Shown one piece after another: positions 14,986 through 23,815 of a DNA stretch of 31,811 bases. The stretch covers positions 1 through 31,811 of the forward strand of contig CAZFCY010000039.1 in assembly GCA_964517665.1 (NCBI GenBank), given 5' to 3'. The number at the start of each line of letters is the position of its first letter. Position 1 is the stretch's first letter. The position numbers and the translations under genes are program-made. This stretch comes from Congregicoccus sp964517665 (lineage in GTDB: Bacteria > Verrucomicrobiota > Verrucomicrobiia > Opitutales > Opitutaceae). The notes under the pieces were generated by a model. That model was given only the letters and a program-made list of their open reading frames with translations, did no database searches and had not been told where the DNA came from.

Positions 14986-16299
14986 TCACGGTTGAGCACT
15001 CGGGCGGCCGGCGGGCGCCATGCGCCGTTCGAGGCGATCGGCAAAGTCGCCGAGGAACTCCTTGCGCCACCGGTTCACCGTGCGCGCGCCGTAATGAACG
15101 CCTTCCCGCCATTCGGGCGCGGGATCGTCGATCCACCAGTTCACGAGGCGGGAGGACGGGCGATTGGCAACTTCCGGCGGCGGATGGACCGCGGTGAAGG
15201 CGCCCGCTTTCCCGTCGAGCTCCGGCAATTCGCTCTGGAGCGCGTAAGGCCAGACTTTGGCGTCGCGCGGCGAGAAACGGAAATGCAGGCGCCGCCCGTC
15301 GTTCATTCCCTCGATGGGGATGCGGTTGTCCACAAGCATCCGGGCCGCGCTTTCCCTCGTCGCGCCGGGAGGAAGCGGAACCGAAATCTCGACGGTTCCA
15401 AACGCCTCGACCTCATCCGCCGCCGTGGTCAGGCGGTCGAAGCGCGTTTTCCTGTTGTCCCAGACGCGGGCGAACTGCCCTCCCCATCCCGGCTGTGACG
15501 GGTCGCCGGGCGTGCCGCGCAGGAGATAATTAACGGATGGCGTATCCCCCATCTTGATCGTTCCGCGGAGCTGCGAGGCGAAGAAATCGCCGAGCGCGCC
15601 GCGGCCGGCGACGTGAGCGGTGACAAACCCCGTGTTGCCCCACTCGCCCGATTGCTCGCCTCCGACGAAGTAGCCGCGGTAGGTCGAGTTCGCCTCGATC
15701 ATCCAGAGACCGGGATGGTTCTCCTCGATATAATCATAGGCGTTCACGCCCCACATCTTGTTCGGGCCGCCGATGTAATACACCCGCAATTTCGGGAGAA
15801 TATCGGGCGCGTCGCGCAAAGCCTGCGCGAGGTCGTCGATCCCGCCCCATACGAGCACCCACAAAGGACGCGCATCGTCGCGCCGCGCGCAGGCGACGAT
15901 CCATTCCGAGCCCTCCGTGGCCTGGCCGACGCCCGGCCATCCGGCGGCCTCGATCACTCCCTGCTTCGTGAGGGCGCGCAGCTCGTCCGGCGTCGGATAC
16001 CGCGGCGAATGCGCCTTCAATTTTCCAAAGTCCCGCTCGTAGAGATCGATGACCTGAAGGATGTGCTCCTTCCTGCCCGGTCCATACGGCGACGACACGA
16101 GCCCCTCTATATCAAAGAGGTCGGCATAAAGGAGAAAGTGGGCCAGGGATTGAAAATCATCGGGATCCGTCCCGCCGACATCGGTCGAAACAATGACGCG
16201 GTGGCGATGCCCGGAAAGCGCCCCGCCGTCGGAACCGGCGGCCATGGGCGCGCCGCAGAGGCAGGCGGCAAGGATCAAGGGAAGCGCGGAATATTTCAT
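14986..16299 (-). CDS. DUF1593 nucleoside-hydrolase-like protein (copy 1)
   Basis: This 437-aa exported protein has a signal peptide (about 1-22) and a nucleoside-hydrolase-like N-terminal domain. The metal-site motif STDVGGTDPDDFQS carries D40, D45, D47 and D48, resembling the DTDPGxDD calcium site of N-ribohydrolases. Further landmarks are EGLVSSPYGPGRKEHILQ, WGGIDDLAQAL and IGGPNKMWG. Its C-terminal domain ends WWIDDPAPEWREG...NRWRKEF. The founding family name comes from Saccharophagus Sde182, reported as carbohydrate-binding; no reaction is firmly established. The ATG overlaps the permease stop by 4 bp, so it is translationally coupled to a ribose-type transporter. It is clearly paralogous to the gene at 26283-27674. 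Confidence 0.85.
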   Translation of the reverse strand: MKYSALPLILAACLCGAPMAAGSDGGALSGHRHRVIVSTDVGGTDPDDFQSLAHFLLYADLFDIEGLVSSPYGPGRKEHILQVIDLYERDFGKLKAHSPRYPTPDELRALTKQGVIEAAGWPGVGQATEGSEWIVACARRDDARPLWVLVWGGIDDLAQALRDAPDILPKLRVYYIGGPNKMWGVNAYDYIEENHPGLWMIEANSTYRGYFVGGEQSGEWGNTGFVTAHVAGRGALGDFFASQLRGTIKMGDTPSVNYLLRGTPGDPSQPGWGGQFARVWDNRKTRFDRLTTAADEVEAFGTVEISVPLPPGATRESAARMLVDNRIPIEGMNDGRRLHFRFSPRDAKVWPYALQSELPELDGKAGAFTAVHPPPEVANRPSSRLVNWWIDDPAPEWREGVHYGARTVNRWRKEFLGDFADRLERRMAPAGRPSAQP

Positions 16300-17279
16300 G
16301 CGGTGTCGCGGTTGCGGACATTCATTTTATCGATGGCGACGGCGAGCAGGATGACGCCACCCTTGATCACTTGTTGCCAGAAAGGAGACACGCTGAGGAG
16401 AAAAAGCCCGTTGTTGAGCACGCCGATGATCAGGCAGCCGAGAACCGTCCCGAGCACGGAGCCGCGCCCGCCGGAGAGCGAGGTCCCGCCGATGACGACC
16501 GCGGCGATCGAGTCGAGCTCGTAGCCGAGGCCGGCATTGGGTTGCGCGGAATCCAGGCGCGAGGTCACGACGAGCCCGGCTACGCCCGCGAGCGCGCCGG
16601 CGAGCGTATAGACGGCGATCTTGACGCGGTTGACCCGCAGGCCGGTGAGCAGCGCCGCGCGCTCGTTGCCGCCGACCGCGTAGATATGGCGCCCGAAGCG
16701 CATCCGCTTCGTCACCACGACGAAGAGGCCGACCAGCGCCGTCATGATCCACACCGGCATGGGAATGCCGAGAAACCAGCCCGTGCCGATGAAGCCAAAC
16801 ACCGGCCCGAGGCCTGTTATGGGGAAACCGCCGGTCCAAAGCATCGTGAGCCCGCGCGCGATGCTGAACATGCCGAGCGTGGCGACGAAGGGCGGAAGTT
16901 GAAACCGTGTGATGACAAAACCATTGAACCACCCCAGCGCAGCGCCCACGAGCACGCCCGCGACCACCGCGCCGGCCACGGTGAACTCCAGCAACACGCC
17001 GAAGGCCGGCAGGGGAAGGCCGTGTTTGAGCAATCCCGCGGCGACCGCGCCGGCGAGCGCGAGGATCGCGCCGACCGATAGATCGATGCCGCCACTGAGG
17101 ATCACGAGCGTCATGCCGATCGACAGGCACAGGTTCACCGAGATCTGCCGCAGGATGTTCCAGGAATTGTCGGCCGTGAGAAATCGATCCGAGAGCAGGC
17201 TCATGGCGGCGACCATCAGCAGCAGCGCGAGCAACGGCTGAAAGCGGGAAAGCAGTTCCTTGGCTTTTTCCGATGACAT
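16296..17279 (-). CDS. RbsC-type sugar ABC transporter permease
   Basis: This 327-aa inner-membrane permease of the ribose/xylose/galactose (BPD_transp_2) family has about nine to ten hydrophobic segments. Family motifs include ILSGGIDLSVGAILALAG (residues ~60-77), GWFNGFVITRFQLPPFVATLGMF and AAVVIGGTSLSGGRGSVLGTVLG. It forms the channel for a pentose or related sugar. ATG 17279 lies 2 bp after the ATPase stop; the longer open frame upstream overlaps the ATPase gene and is not real. Its own stop overlaps the start of the DUF1593 gene by 4 bp. Specificity is unknown. Confidence 0.9.
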   Translation of the reverse strand: MSSEKAKELLSRFQPLLALLLMVAAMSLLSDRFLTADNSWNILRQISVNLCLSIGMTLVILSGGIDLSVGAILALAGAVAAGLLKHGLPLPAFGVLLEFTVAGAVVAGVLVGAALGWFNGFVITRFQLPPFVATLGMFSIARGLTMLWTGGFPITGLGPVFGFIGTGWFLGIPMPVWIMTALVGLFVVVTKRMRFGRHIYAVGGNERAALLTGLRVNRVKIAVYTLAGALAGVAGLVVTSRLDSAQPNAGLGYELDSIAAVVIGGTSLSGGRGSVLGTVLGCLIIGVLNNGLFLLSVSPFWQQVIKGGVILLAVAIDKMNVRNRDTA

Positions 17280-17281
17280 GA

Positions 17282-18820
17282 TCAACAGGCGGCCGAAGCG
17301 CGATCCGGCAACGCGGCTTGAAGCACACGCTCGGGCGTCGCCTCCTCCCGCGCGAACGCGGCTGTCAGGCGGCCCTCGCACATCACGAGCACACGGTCGG
17401 AAAGCGCGAGAATCTCGGGAAGCTCCGACGAAACCACGATGAGCCCGAGGCCGGCCCGCGCGAGTTCGTCGATGAAAGCATATATCTCGCGCCTGGCATT
17501 GATGTCGATCCCGCGCGTGGGCTCGTCGAGCAGCAAAACCTTCGGCGATGTCGCGAGCCATTTGGCGAGAATGACCTTCTGCTGGTTGCCTCCGCTCAGA
17601 TTGCGGATGCGCTGATCGAGCGACGGGGTTTTGACCCGAAAGCGATCGATATAAGGCGAGACATGCGCGGCCTCGCGCGTGGCGTCGATGAACCCGCCGC
17701 GCAGCGTCCGATCGAGGCTGGCCAGGCTGGCGTTGGCGCCGACGCTCATCTCGAGGACGAGGCCGTCCCGCTTCCGATCCTCCGGCGCGAGCGCAAGCCC
17801 GGCGCGGATCGCATCCGCGGGAGAGTGAAACAGGACCGGCCGGCCATCGACGAAGACAGCGCCCTCCGCGTCCCCCGGATGCAGCCCGAAAATGGCCTCC
17901 AACAACTCCGTGCGCCCCGCCCCGACGAGACCGAAAAGACCAAGCACCTCGCCGCGGCGAACCGAAAGGCTGACGTTCTCCACCAGCATCCGCCGGCCCG
18001 CGCCGCGTCCGCGCAACGAAAGCTTCTCCGTCCGCAACGCCTCCTCGCCTCGCGCGTTTCCGGTCTTCTGGAAGATCTCGCGCGGCTCGCGGCCGGCCAT
18101 GAGGCGCACGATCGCATCGCGCGTCAGCCCGGCCATCGGCGCCTCGCCCACCACGCGGCCGTCGCGCATCACCACGACGTCGTCGCCGATCCGCGCCAGC
18201 TCCTCGAACTTGTGCGTGATATAGACGACGGCCACGCCCCGCCGCTTGAGGTCGTCGATCAGGTCGAACAACACCTCGACCTCGCGCGCCGAAAGCGACG
18301 ACGTCGGCTCGTCCATGATCAACACCCGCGCATCCGCCGAGACCGCGCGGGCAATCTCCACCACCTGTTGCTGGCCCACGCGCAGTCGATTCACCGACAC
18401 AGTCGGCGGGACGCGCAGATCGAGCCGCTGAAGGATCGCCGCCGCGTCGGCGTTCAGCCGCGCAAAGTCGATCAGCCCGCTCCGGGTTCGCGGCTCGCGG
18501 CCGAGATATATGTTCTCCGCCACCGAAAGGTGCGGAATGAGGTTGAGTTCCTGAAAGACGATTCCGACGCCATGCGCGCGCGCCTCCCGCGGATTCGCGA
18601 ATCGCGCCTCGCGGCCGTTCATGTGAATCGTGCCCGCGTCGGCTTGAAGCACGCCGGCGAGCACGTTCATCAGCGTCGATTTGCCCGCGCCGTTTTCGCC
18701 GAGCAACGCGAGGAGGCGCCCGCGCCTGACGCGCAGGCCGACGCCATCGAGCGCGCGCACTCCGGGAAAGGATTTCACGATTCCCTTCGCCTCGAGGACG
18801 AGATCGTCCGGCGCGGTCAT
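17282..18820 (-). CDS. RbsA-type sugar ABC transporter ATPase (duplicated domain)
   Basis: This 512-aa ATPase has two tandem ABC domains, as in RbsA, XylG and MglA. The first has Walker A GENGAGKST (about 38-46), signature RVGQQQVVEIARA and Walker B VLIMDEPTSSLS. The second has the typical degenerate Walker A GLVGAGRTEL, signature LSGGNQQKVILAKWL and Walker B VLLLDEPTRGID. It energises import of a monosaccharide through the RbsC-type permease. The ATG overlaps the DUF2291 stop by 4 bp. Length matches the family (about 500 aa). Confidence 0.93.
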   Translation of the reverse strand: MTAPDDLVLEAKGIVKSFPGVRALDGVGLRVRRGRLLALLGENGAGKSTLMNVLAGVLQADAGTIHMNGREARFANPREARAHGVGIVFQELNLIPHLSVAENIYLGREPRTRSGLIDFARLNADAAAILQRLDLRVPPTVSVNRLRVGQQQVVEIARAVSADARVLIMDEPTSSLSAREVEVLFDLIDDLKRRGVAVVYITHKFEELARIGDDVVVMRDGRVVGEAPMAGLTRDAIVRLMAGREPREIFQKTGNARGEEALRTEKLSLRGRGAGRRMLVENVSLSVRRGEVLGLFGLVGAGRTELLEAIFGLHPGDAEGAVFVDGRPVLFHSPADAIRAGLALAPEDRKRDGLVLEMSVGANASLASLDRTLRGGFIDATREAAHVSPYIDRFRVKTPSLDQRIRNLSGGNQQKVILAKWLATSPKVLLLDEPTRGIDINARREIYAFIDELARAGLGLIVVSSELPEILALSDRVLVMCEGRLTAAFAREEATPERVLQAALPDRASAAC

Positions 18821-19491
18821 GGCAGCGCCTCCACCCGGATCGGGACCACGGCGAGCAGCGGTTCGCCGGCCCGCGTTGTATCAGGCGCGACGGCGCAGCC
18901 GGCGAACTCGATTCGCGCCCCGGCGGCGACGCCCCGCAAGACGGGAAACACGCGCTCCTCGACGAGGCGGTTGATCTCCGCGGAAAGCGCGTTGAACTCG
19001 GCGAGCCCGGGAAAGTCGTTCATATCGAGCAGGCCGCAGCCATCGCGCGCCGTATTGCCGAAAAGCGGGCCGATCCGCAGCGCCACGGTCGCCCCGCCCG
19101 CGTCGTCCACCGCGACGACGACGGCCCGTTCGTCCGACGCCGTGACGCGCCCCGAACCCTGGAGGAAATAATAGGCAACGCCTCCGAGGCCGACCTGGCG
19201 CGCGTGCTTCCGCGCGGCTCCATCCGCGTCGCGAGCGAGCAGCGCCAACACCGGGCCCGCCTCCTCCGCGCGCGCGGCGGCGGGCTGAAGCGCTTCGGTC
19301 CAGAACGCGGCGGAGAACGCGACCGGGTCGAACGCATCCGCGCTCGCGCCGGAAGCGGGGCCGCCCAGCGGCTCGACCCGAAAAAGAGGATGAATATAAA
19401 GAGCGAGCGCCGCGAGGACGGCGCACGCGCCCCAGACCCAGATCCGCTTCCGCGCCGCGCCGGACGCGGCTGCCTTACTCCTTGCGACCAT
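18817..19491 (-). CDS. DUF2291 family envelope protein
   Basis: This 224-aa protein has one N-terminal hydrophobic segment (about 16-34) and a periplasmic domain typical of DUF2291: FDPVAFSAAFW, GVAYYFLQGSGRV, ALRIGPLFGNTARDG and FNALSAEINRLVEERVFP. Such proteins are often encoded within ribose-type ABC operons, but their role is not known; assisting the binding protein is a guess. No lipobox is seen. Its ATG lies inside the end of the binding-protein gene (17-bp overlap), and its stop overlaps the ATPase start. Confidence 0.75.
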   Translation of the reverse strand: MVARSKAAASGAARKRIWVWGACAVLAALALYIHPLFRVEPLGGPASGASADAFDPVAFSAAFWTEALQPAAARAEEAGPVLALLARDADGAARKHARQVGLGGVAYYFLQGSGRVTASDERAVVVAVDDAGGATVALRIGPLFGNTARDGCGLLDMNDFPGLAEFNALSAEINRLVEERVFPVLRGVAAGARIEFAGCAVAPDTTRAGEPLLAVVPIRVEALP

Positions 19492-20434
19492 GGTCGCCGA
19501 ACTTCGACACGTTGTCGCGAGTCACCAGCTCCACCGCGACGGGCACCCGCTGTGGAAAATCGCGCCCGCCTTTGATATAGCGATCGGCGTTCTCCGCCGC
19601 GGCGCGCGCCATGACCTTGGGAAACTGCATGACCGTCGCCGTGATCTTCCCCTCCGCCACCGCCTTGACCACGTCGTCGGCGCCGTCGAAGCCGAATACC
19701 TTCACCTCGCCCGCCTTCCCGGCCGCGAGCAGGGCCTGATAGGCGCCCATGGCCATGGCGTCGTTTCCGCAAAACACCGCGTCGATGTCCGGATGCGCCT
19801 GAAGGATCGCCTCGAGCACCTCGAGCGCCTTGTTGCGATCGAACTCCGCGCTCTGCTGCGCGACCATCTTCAAACCCGGGAAGCGATCGACCACGCTGTG
19901 AAAACCCTTCGAGCGATTCCACGTGTTGGTGTCCGCGACGATGCCGAGCAGCTCCACATACGCGCCCGTCTCCCCGACCTGCTCGACGAAATACTGGCCG
20001 AGCGCGACGCAACCCGAATAGTTGTCCGAAAGGATCTGGGACGTCGCCGCATCGTTCGCCATGATCTCCCGGTCCATGCAGAAAACCGGGATGCCGGCCT
20101 CCTTCGCGCGGCGCACATTGGCGACCGATCCCGACGCGTCGGTGCAGTTGAAGAGCACGGCCTCGTAGCCGGATGAAATCACATTGTCGAAATGCGTGGA
20201 TTCCACCGCGGGATCGTTCTGCGAATCGAAGATCGTGACCTCGCAGCCAAGCTCCGCCGCGCGATCACGCGCCGCCTCCGCCAGCACCACGAACCAGGGA
20301 TTGTTGAGCGTCGAAACAATCACCGCGACGCGCGCGCCTCCGCCGGAGCTGCCGGCGGTGTCCTGACGGCCGCATCCCGCCAGAAACGGCAGGGCGACGA
20401 CGATGGAAATCGTGAGAAGGCGAAGGCATTTCAT
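19475..20434 (-). CDS. RbsB-type sugar-binding lipoprotein
   Basis: This 319-aa periplasmic binding protein of the ribose/galactose class (Peripla_BP_4) carries a lipoprotein signal, lipobox FLAGC with C21, which would tether it to a membrane. Landmarks are VAVIVSTLNNPWFVVLAEAA, DSQNDPAVESTHFDNVIS, GIPVFCMDREI, ELLGIVADTNTWNRSKGF and AVFCGNDAMAMGAYQAL. These match the D-ribose binding protein fold, including the Asn-Asp of the hinge and sugar site. It starts the ABC operon. The perfect palindrome at 20471-20490 lies 37 bp upstream of its ATG. The ligand is probably a pentose or a related sugar, by family only. Confidence 0.92.
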   Translation of the reverse strand: MKCLRLLTISIVVALPFLAGCGRQDTAGSSGGGARVAVIVSTLNNPWFVVLAEAARDRAAELGCEVTIFDSQNDPAVESTHFDNVISSGYEAVLFNCTDASGSVANVRRAKEAGIPVFCMDREIMANDAATSQILSDNYSGCVALGQYFVEQVGETGAYVELLGIVADTNTWNRSKGFHSVVDRFPGLKMVAQQSAEFDRNKALEVLEAILQAHPDIDAVFCGNDAMAMGAYQALLAAGKAGEVKVFGFDGADDVVKAVAEGKITATVMQFPKVMARAAAENADRYIKGGRDFPQRVPVAVELVTRDNVSKFGDHGRKE

Positions 20435-20470
20435 GAGGGAAACGGATTGGGGGCTCGAAGGGAACGCAAT

Positions 20471-20490
20471 CGCCGGAAGCGCTTCCGGCG
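20471..20490. promoter_or_regulatory. Perfect 20-bp palindrome, LacI-type operator candidate
   Basis: CGCCGGAAGCGCTTCCGGCG is fully self-complementary. Its GAAGCGCTTC core with central CG is the form of LacI/GalR family operators. It lies 37 bp upstream of the RbsB-type gene and 22 bp downstream of the TonB receptor stop. No T-tract follows, so a terminator role is less likely. No LacI-type gene is in the window. Confidence 0.5.
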
Positions 20491-20512
20491 GTCGCGAGAG
20501 GATATGACAGAA

Positions 20513-23473
20513 TCAGTAGTTGATTCCCAGCGTAAGCGCAAAGGCGATCCCGCCGCCGGTTCCCGTGCGCACCCCGTGGCCGACCTCGGATTCGCCTTCG
20601 GTGACGTCGCCCACGTTGCGCCCGGCGAGCGAGAGCTCGAAATGCGGGTTCAGCTTGTAGCGCACCTCGGCATCGAGGACGAGCCGGTCGTCGCGCACGC
20701 GGCGGGTGGGGCTCAGGTTCAGCGGCACGTCATCGACGAAGTTGGCCTTGATCATGAAGAACAGCCGCCGGTCGGGCGTCCGGAAACTGGCGCCGAGGTT
20801 CCAGAACTTCGCCGCCGTGCTCGGCAGCCTGTCGACCACCGCCGCGGCCGAGCTGCCGAACGTGCCCTCGGTCTTGTAGAGGCGCGTGAAGTTGCCGAAC
20901 ACCTCGACGCTCTTCAGCGCGCCCGGGAGCCGCCGCTGGAATCCAAGCTCGAATCCCTCGATCGTGGCGGAGCCCAGATTCTCCTGGGTCGTCAGCGCAT
21001 AACCGATATACTCCGCGCCGATGTTGAACTCCGGAAGCGCGGTGGACAGCGTGGTCGTGTTGGTGTTGATATAGTCCTCGATGTCCTTCTTGAACCAGCT
21101 CGCGCTCACGAAGCCCGCGGCGCCGGCGTAGTATTCCACGCTCAAGTCGTAGTTCTGCGAGCGCTGGGGCTCGAGTTCCGTGTTGTTGAGGCTGATCGTG
21201 CGCGCGCCGTCCTCGATCGTCGCCCCGGGAATGATCGTGCCGAAGTTCGGCCGGCCCATCGCCTCGGTGTAGCTCGCGCGGGCCTGGAGCCGGTCGCTCA
21301 CATGATAGGTGAAATGCAGGTAATTGAACGGATCCGAGGTGTAGCTCGCGCTGGCGCGCATCCGCGTGTATTTCGCCATCATGCCCTCGAGCGAGCCCGG
21401 ATCGACGCCGTCCGGCACGAGGGAGTTGTCCCTGCGCGCGCCCTCGCCGGAAACCTTCGTCGATTCCAGCCGCAGGCCGGCGAGCACGTCGAGCTTTCCA
21501 AGGGTGAGGTTGCCCATGATATAGCCCGCCACGATCTTCTCCTCGACCGACTGCCGGTTCACGTAGGCCTGCTCGTAGGCGTAGGGGAGGCTCTCGACGA
21601 AGGCGCCCGGATTGCTTCGATAATAATCGAACAACTTGAAGGCGCTGATCCATTGGTCGGGACCGCGCTCGCCAAACGCGATCGGCCGGTCGTAACCCAC
21701 CGCGGCAAACTGCGCCAGATTCGCCTCGGTGGTGTCGTCCGGCGTGTTCGGCAACCCGTCCGGACCGACATACGACCAGCGGCGGTTCGGCCGCTCCTTG
21801 TCGCGCTCCTGTTTTTGATACGCGGCGCCCGCCTCGAGGTAAAAGGGCCGCTCCGTGCTGAAGTCGCGCCGCGCGCTGATCTTCCCCGAGCTTATCGTGT
21901 CCGTTCCCGAACGCTCCGAGGTGCTCGCGAAGTTGCCGCTGTCCGGGCGGTAGTTGGCCAGATCGAACACGCTCGGCCCGGAGGTCTGGGTGAATGTGTT
22001 CACCGCGCTGGCGTCATCCGTCTTCGCCAGGGTGAAGCCGACGTCCGGCAGGACGATGTTCACGCCGCTGAAGTAGCCGGGCGCGACATTCTCGTATCGA
22101 TTTTTGCCGCGCGAGTAGGCGATGTCGTAATCGACCGTCCAGGCGCCCAGCTTGTGCCTCACCCCGGGATTGATCATCCACGAGCTGCTCAGCTTGTCGC
22201 CGAAGGAAAGGTTCTGCTGCGAAGTGGAGGCCGCGCCGCCGAGTCCCTCGACGAAGGTCGCGCTGAAGCCCGGGGCGACGTTGCCGCCGTTGTTGGCCGT
22301 GAGGAAGCGGTTGCGGAAAAGATAAACGTGGTCATTGAAGGTGGTGCGCAGGTACGCCGTGGTGTTGTCCGAGACCTTGTAGTCGAGGTTGAGCGAGACG
22401 CCCTTCCGCTCGTTGTAGTTCGTGTGGTCCTCGCGCTGATACTGCCTCACGTAGGCGGCCGGGCTGGCGTTTGTATAATCGCCGCCGGGCGGATTGACAT
22501 AGGTCATCTGATCGTAGGCCGTGCCGCCGTTTCCATACAGGTTGGTGCTGCTCAGGCTCAGCACGACGCCGAGGCGGTTGTCGAAAAACGAGTTCGAATA
22601 CATGAACGTGCCGCCGGGAACGACCTTGCGCTTTTCTCCGTCGTCCGGCCCCGAGGTGCCTCCTAGAGACATGTCCTCCGAATTGGCGTTGAGGTTCAGG
22701 GTCGCCCGGATGCGGCGTCCCTTCTGCAGAAACGCGCTTCGCGTGACCATGTTGATCGTGCCGCCGATCGCGTTGGCCGGCATCGACGGAATCGGGGCTT
22801 TGTAAACCTCGATGCTTTCGATATTGTCGAGCGTGATCTGGTCGAACTCGAAGACGCGATCCGCGCCGGACGAAGCCGCGGCCGCCATCTGGTTGCCATT
22901 GAGAAGCACGCGATTGAGATTCGGCTCGAGCCCGCGGATGAACGCGCGCCGCGGCTCGATGCCGGTATAATCCATCTGGATGCCCGGCATGCTCTTGAGA
23001 AACTCGCCCGGGTTCGCGTCGGTGATGGTTCCGAAGGCATCCGCCGACACGATCGAGCGCAACGATTCGGCGTGCTGCTGCTGCTGGATGGCATAGGCCA
23101 CGCCCTCCGGCTCCGCCGCGACCGAGAACTCGTCCAGGACATAGACATCGGAGCCCAGCGAGAAGTCCAGCCGCGCCGTCCGCCCCGCGACAACCGTCAC
23201 GGTTTCGCTCGCGTCGTCCAGGCCGGTGTAGCTCACCACCAGGGTTTGATTTCCCGCCGGGACGGCGATGACGCGATAGCTTCCGTCGCGCTCCGTCCGG
23301 GCGGACAGGTTCGTTCCCGACACGGTCACGACCGCGCGCTCGAGCGCCTTCTGCGTGCCCGCGTTGAACACGGTTCCTGTCACGATTCCGGTTTCCTGAG
23401 CCTCGACCCGCGCGGCGGACAGGCAGAAGAGAACGATCATGAGCCGGCAACATATCGATGGCCAGCCCGGCAT
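20513..23473 (-). CDS. TonB-dependent outer-membrane receptor
   Basis: This 986-aa outer-membrane transporter has a signal peptide at about residues 1-26. A carboxypeptidase-regulatory-like beta domain (IVTGTVFNAGTQKALERAVVTVSG, about 30-110) is followed by a plug (about 130-270: VLDEFSV, GEFLKSMPGIQMDY, IRGLEPNLNRVLLNGNQ, IESIEVYKAPIPSMPANAIGG). The rest is a 22-strand beta-barrel ending in an aromatic residue (LGINY). It imports oligosaccharides or other large ligands using TonB energy. The start ATG 23473 is chosen because it precedes the signal peptide; the longer frame adds an unlikely leader. No SusD partner is adjacent, as is usual outside the Bacteroidota. Its place between the enzyme genes and the ABC operon suggests it feeds the same pathway. 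Confidence 0.92.
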   Translation of the reverse strand: MPGWPSICCRLMIVLFCLSAARVEAQETGIVTGTVFNAGTQKALERAVVTVSGTNLSARTERDGSYRVIAVPAGNQTLVVSYTGLDDASETVTVVAGRTARLDFSLGSDVYVLDEFSVAAEPEGVAYAIQQQQHAESLRSIVSADAFGTITDANPGEFLKSMPGIQMDYTGIEPRRAFIRGLEPNLNRVLLNGNQMAAAASSGADRVFEFDQITLDNIESIEVYKAPIPSMPANAIGGTINMVTRSAFLQKGRRIRATLNLNANSEDMSLGGTSGPDDGEKRKVVPGGTFMYSNSFFDNRLGVVLSLSSTNLYGNGGTAYDQMTYVNPPGGDYTNASPAAYVRQYQREDHTNYNERKGVSLNLDYKVSDNTTAYLRTTFNDHVYLFRNRFLTANNGGNVAPGFSATFVEGLGGAASTSQQNLSFGDKLSSSWMINPGVRHKLGAWTVDYDIAYSRGKNRYENVAPGYFSGVNIVLPDVGFTLAKTDDASAVNTFTQTSGPSVFDLANYRPDSGNFASTSERSGTDTISSGKISARRDFSTERPFYLEAGAAYQKQERDKERPNRRWSYVGPDGLPNTPDDTTEANLAQFAAVGYDRPIAFGERGPDQWISAFKLFDYYRSNPGAFVESLPYAYEQAYVNRQSVEEKIVAGYIMGNLTLGKLDVLAGLRLESTKVSGEGARRDNSLVPDGVDPGSLEGMMAKYTRMRASASYTSDPFNYLHFTYHVSDRLQARASYTEAMGRPNFGTIIPGATIEDGARTISLNNTELEPQRSQNYDLSVEYYAGAAGFVSASWFKKDIEDYINTNTTTLSTALPEFNIGAEYIGYALTTQENLGSATIEGFELGFQRRLPGALKSVEVFGNFTRLYKTEGTFGSSAAAVVDRLPSTAAKFWNLGASFRTPDRRLFFMIKANFVDDVPLNLSPTRRVRDDRLVLDAEVRYKLNPHFELSLAGRNVGDVTEGESEVGHGVRTGTGGGIAFALTLGINY

Positions 23474-23815
23474 TGTGAATGAGCGGGATGAATCACCCGC
23501 CAATAGTGGAGAGCACATGGGCAACCTTGATTTCGGACGGAGTTTTGAGCGGGCCCGCATACTGGTTCAGGCGGGGCCGCAGGGGTTTGTCTGAGGAAGG
23601 AAGGCTTACGATAGCCGTTGACGGCAAAAGTTTCTGCACGTCTTTCGTCCGAGTTACACCTGTATCCTAAGGCTCAGCTTCCATCGCGCGCCGCAAGACC
23701 CGGCGGGGAAACGTCGCGCGCCCGCGCGGCCCGCGTGTTCGCGATCGCCGCGACATGGAAGAAGCGGACAAACGAAACCGGTTTGATATAAGCGGCCGCT
23801 TTCCGCCCGGGCCGG
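23474..23815. promoter_or_regulatory. 342-bp upstream region of the TonB receptor
   Basis: No gene is seen. It holds a perfect palindrome AAACCGGTTT (23775-23784, within CAAACGAAACCGGTTTG), which has the central-CG form of LacI-family operators. A second palindrome AAGCGGCCGCTT (23790-23801) and an inverted repeat GCGGG...CCCGC (about 23480-23500) are also present. The promoter for the receptor should lie here; I could not place a convincing -35/-10 pair. Confidence 0.4.

Noticed and set aside
17318..19171. 617-codon open frame on the plus strand
   Set aside because: It lies antisense to the RbsA-type and DUF2291 genes, which have clear motifs. Its translation is Arg/Ala/Asp-rich with no recognisable domain, as expected of the reverse of GC-rich coding DNA.
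19284..19298. Second GAAGCGCTTC-type palindrome
   Set aside because: It lies inside the DUF2291 coding sequence and is explained by codons; there is no promoter context.
20192..22666. 824-codon open frame on the plus strand
   Set aside because: It is antisense to the binding-protein and TonB-receptor genes; composition is biased and no family features are seen.
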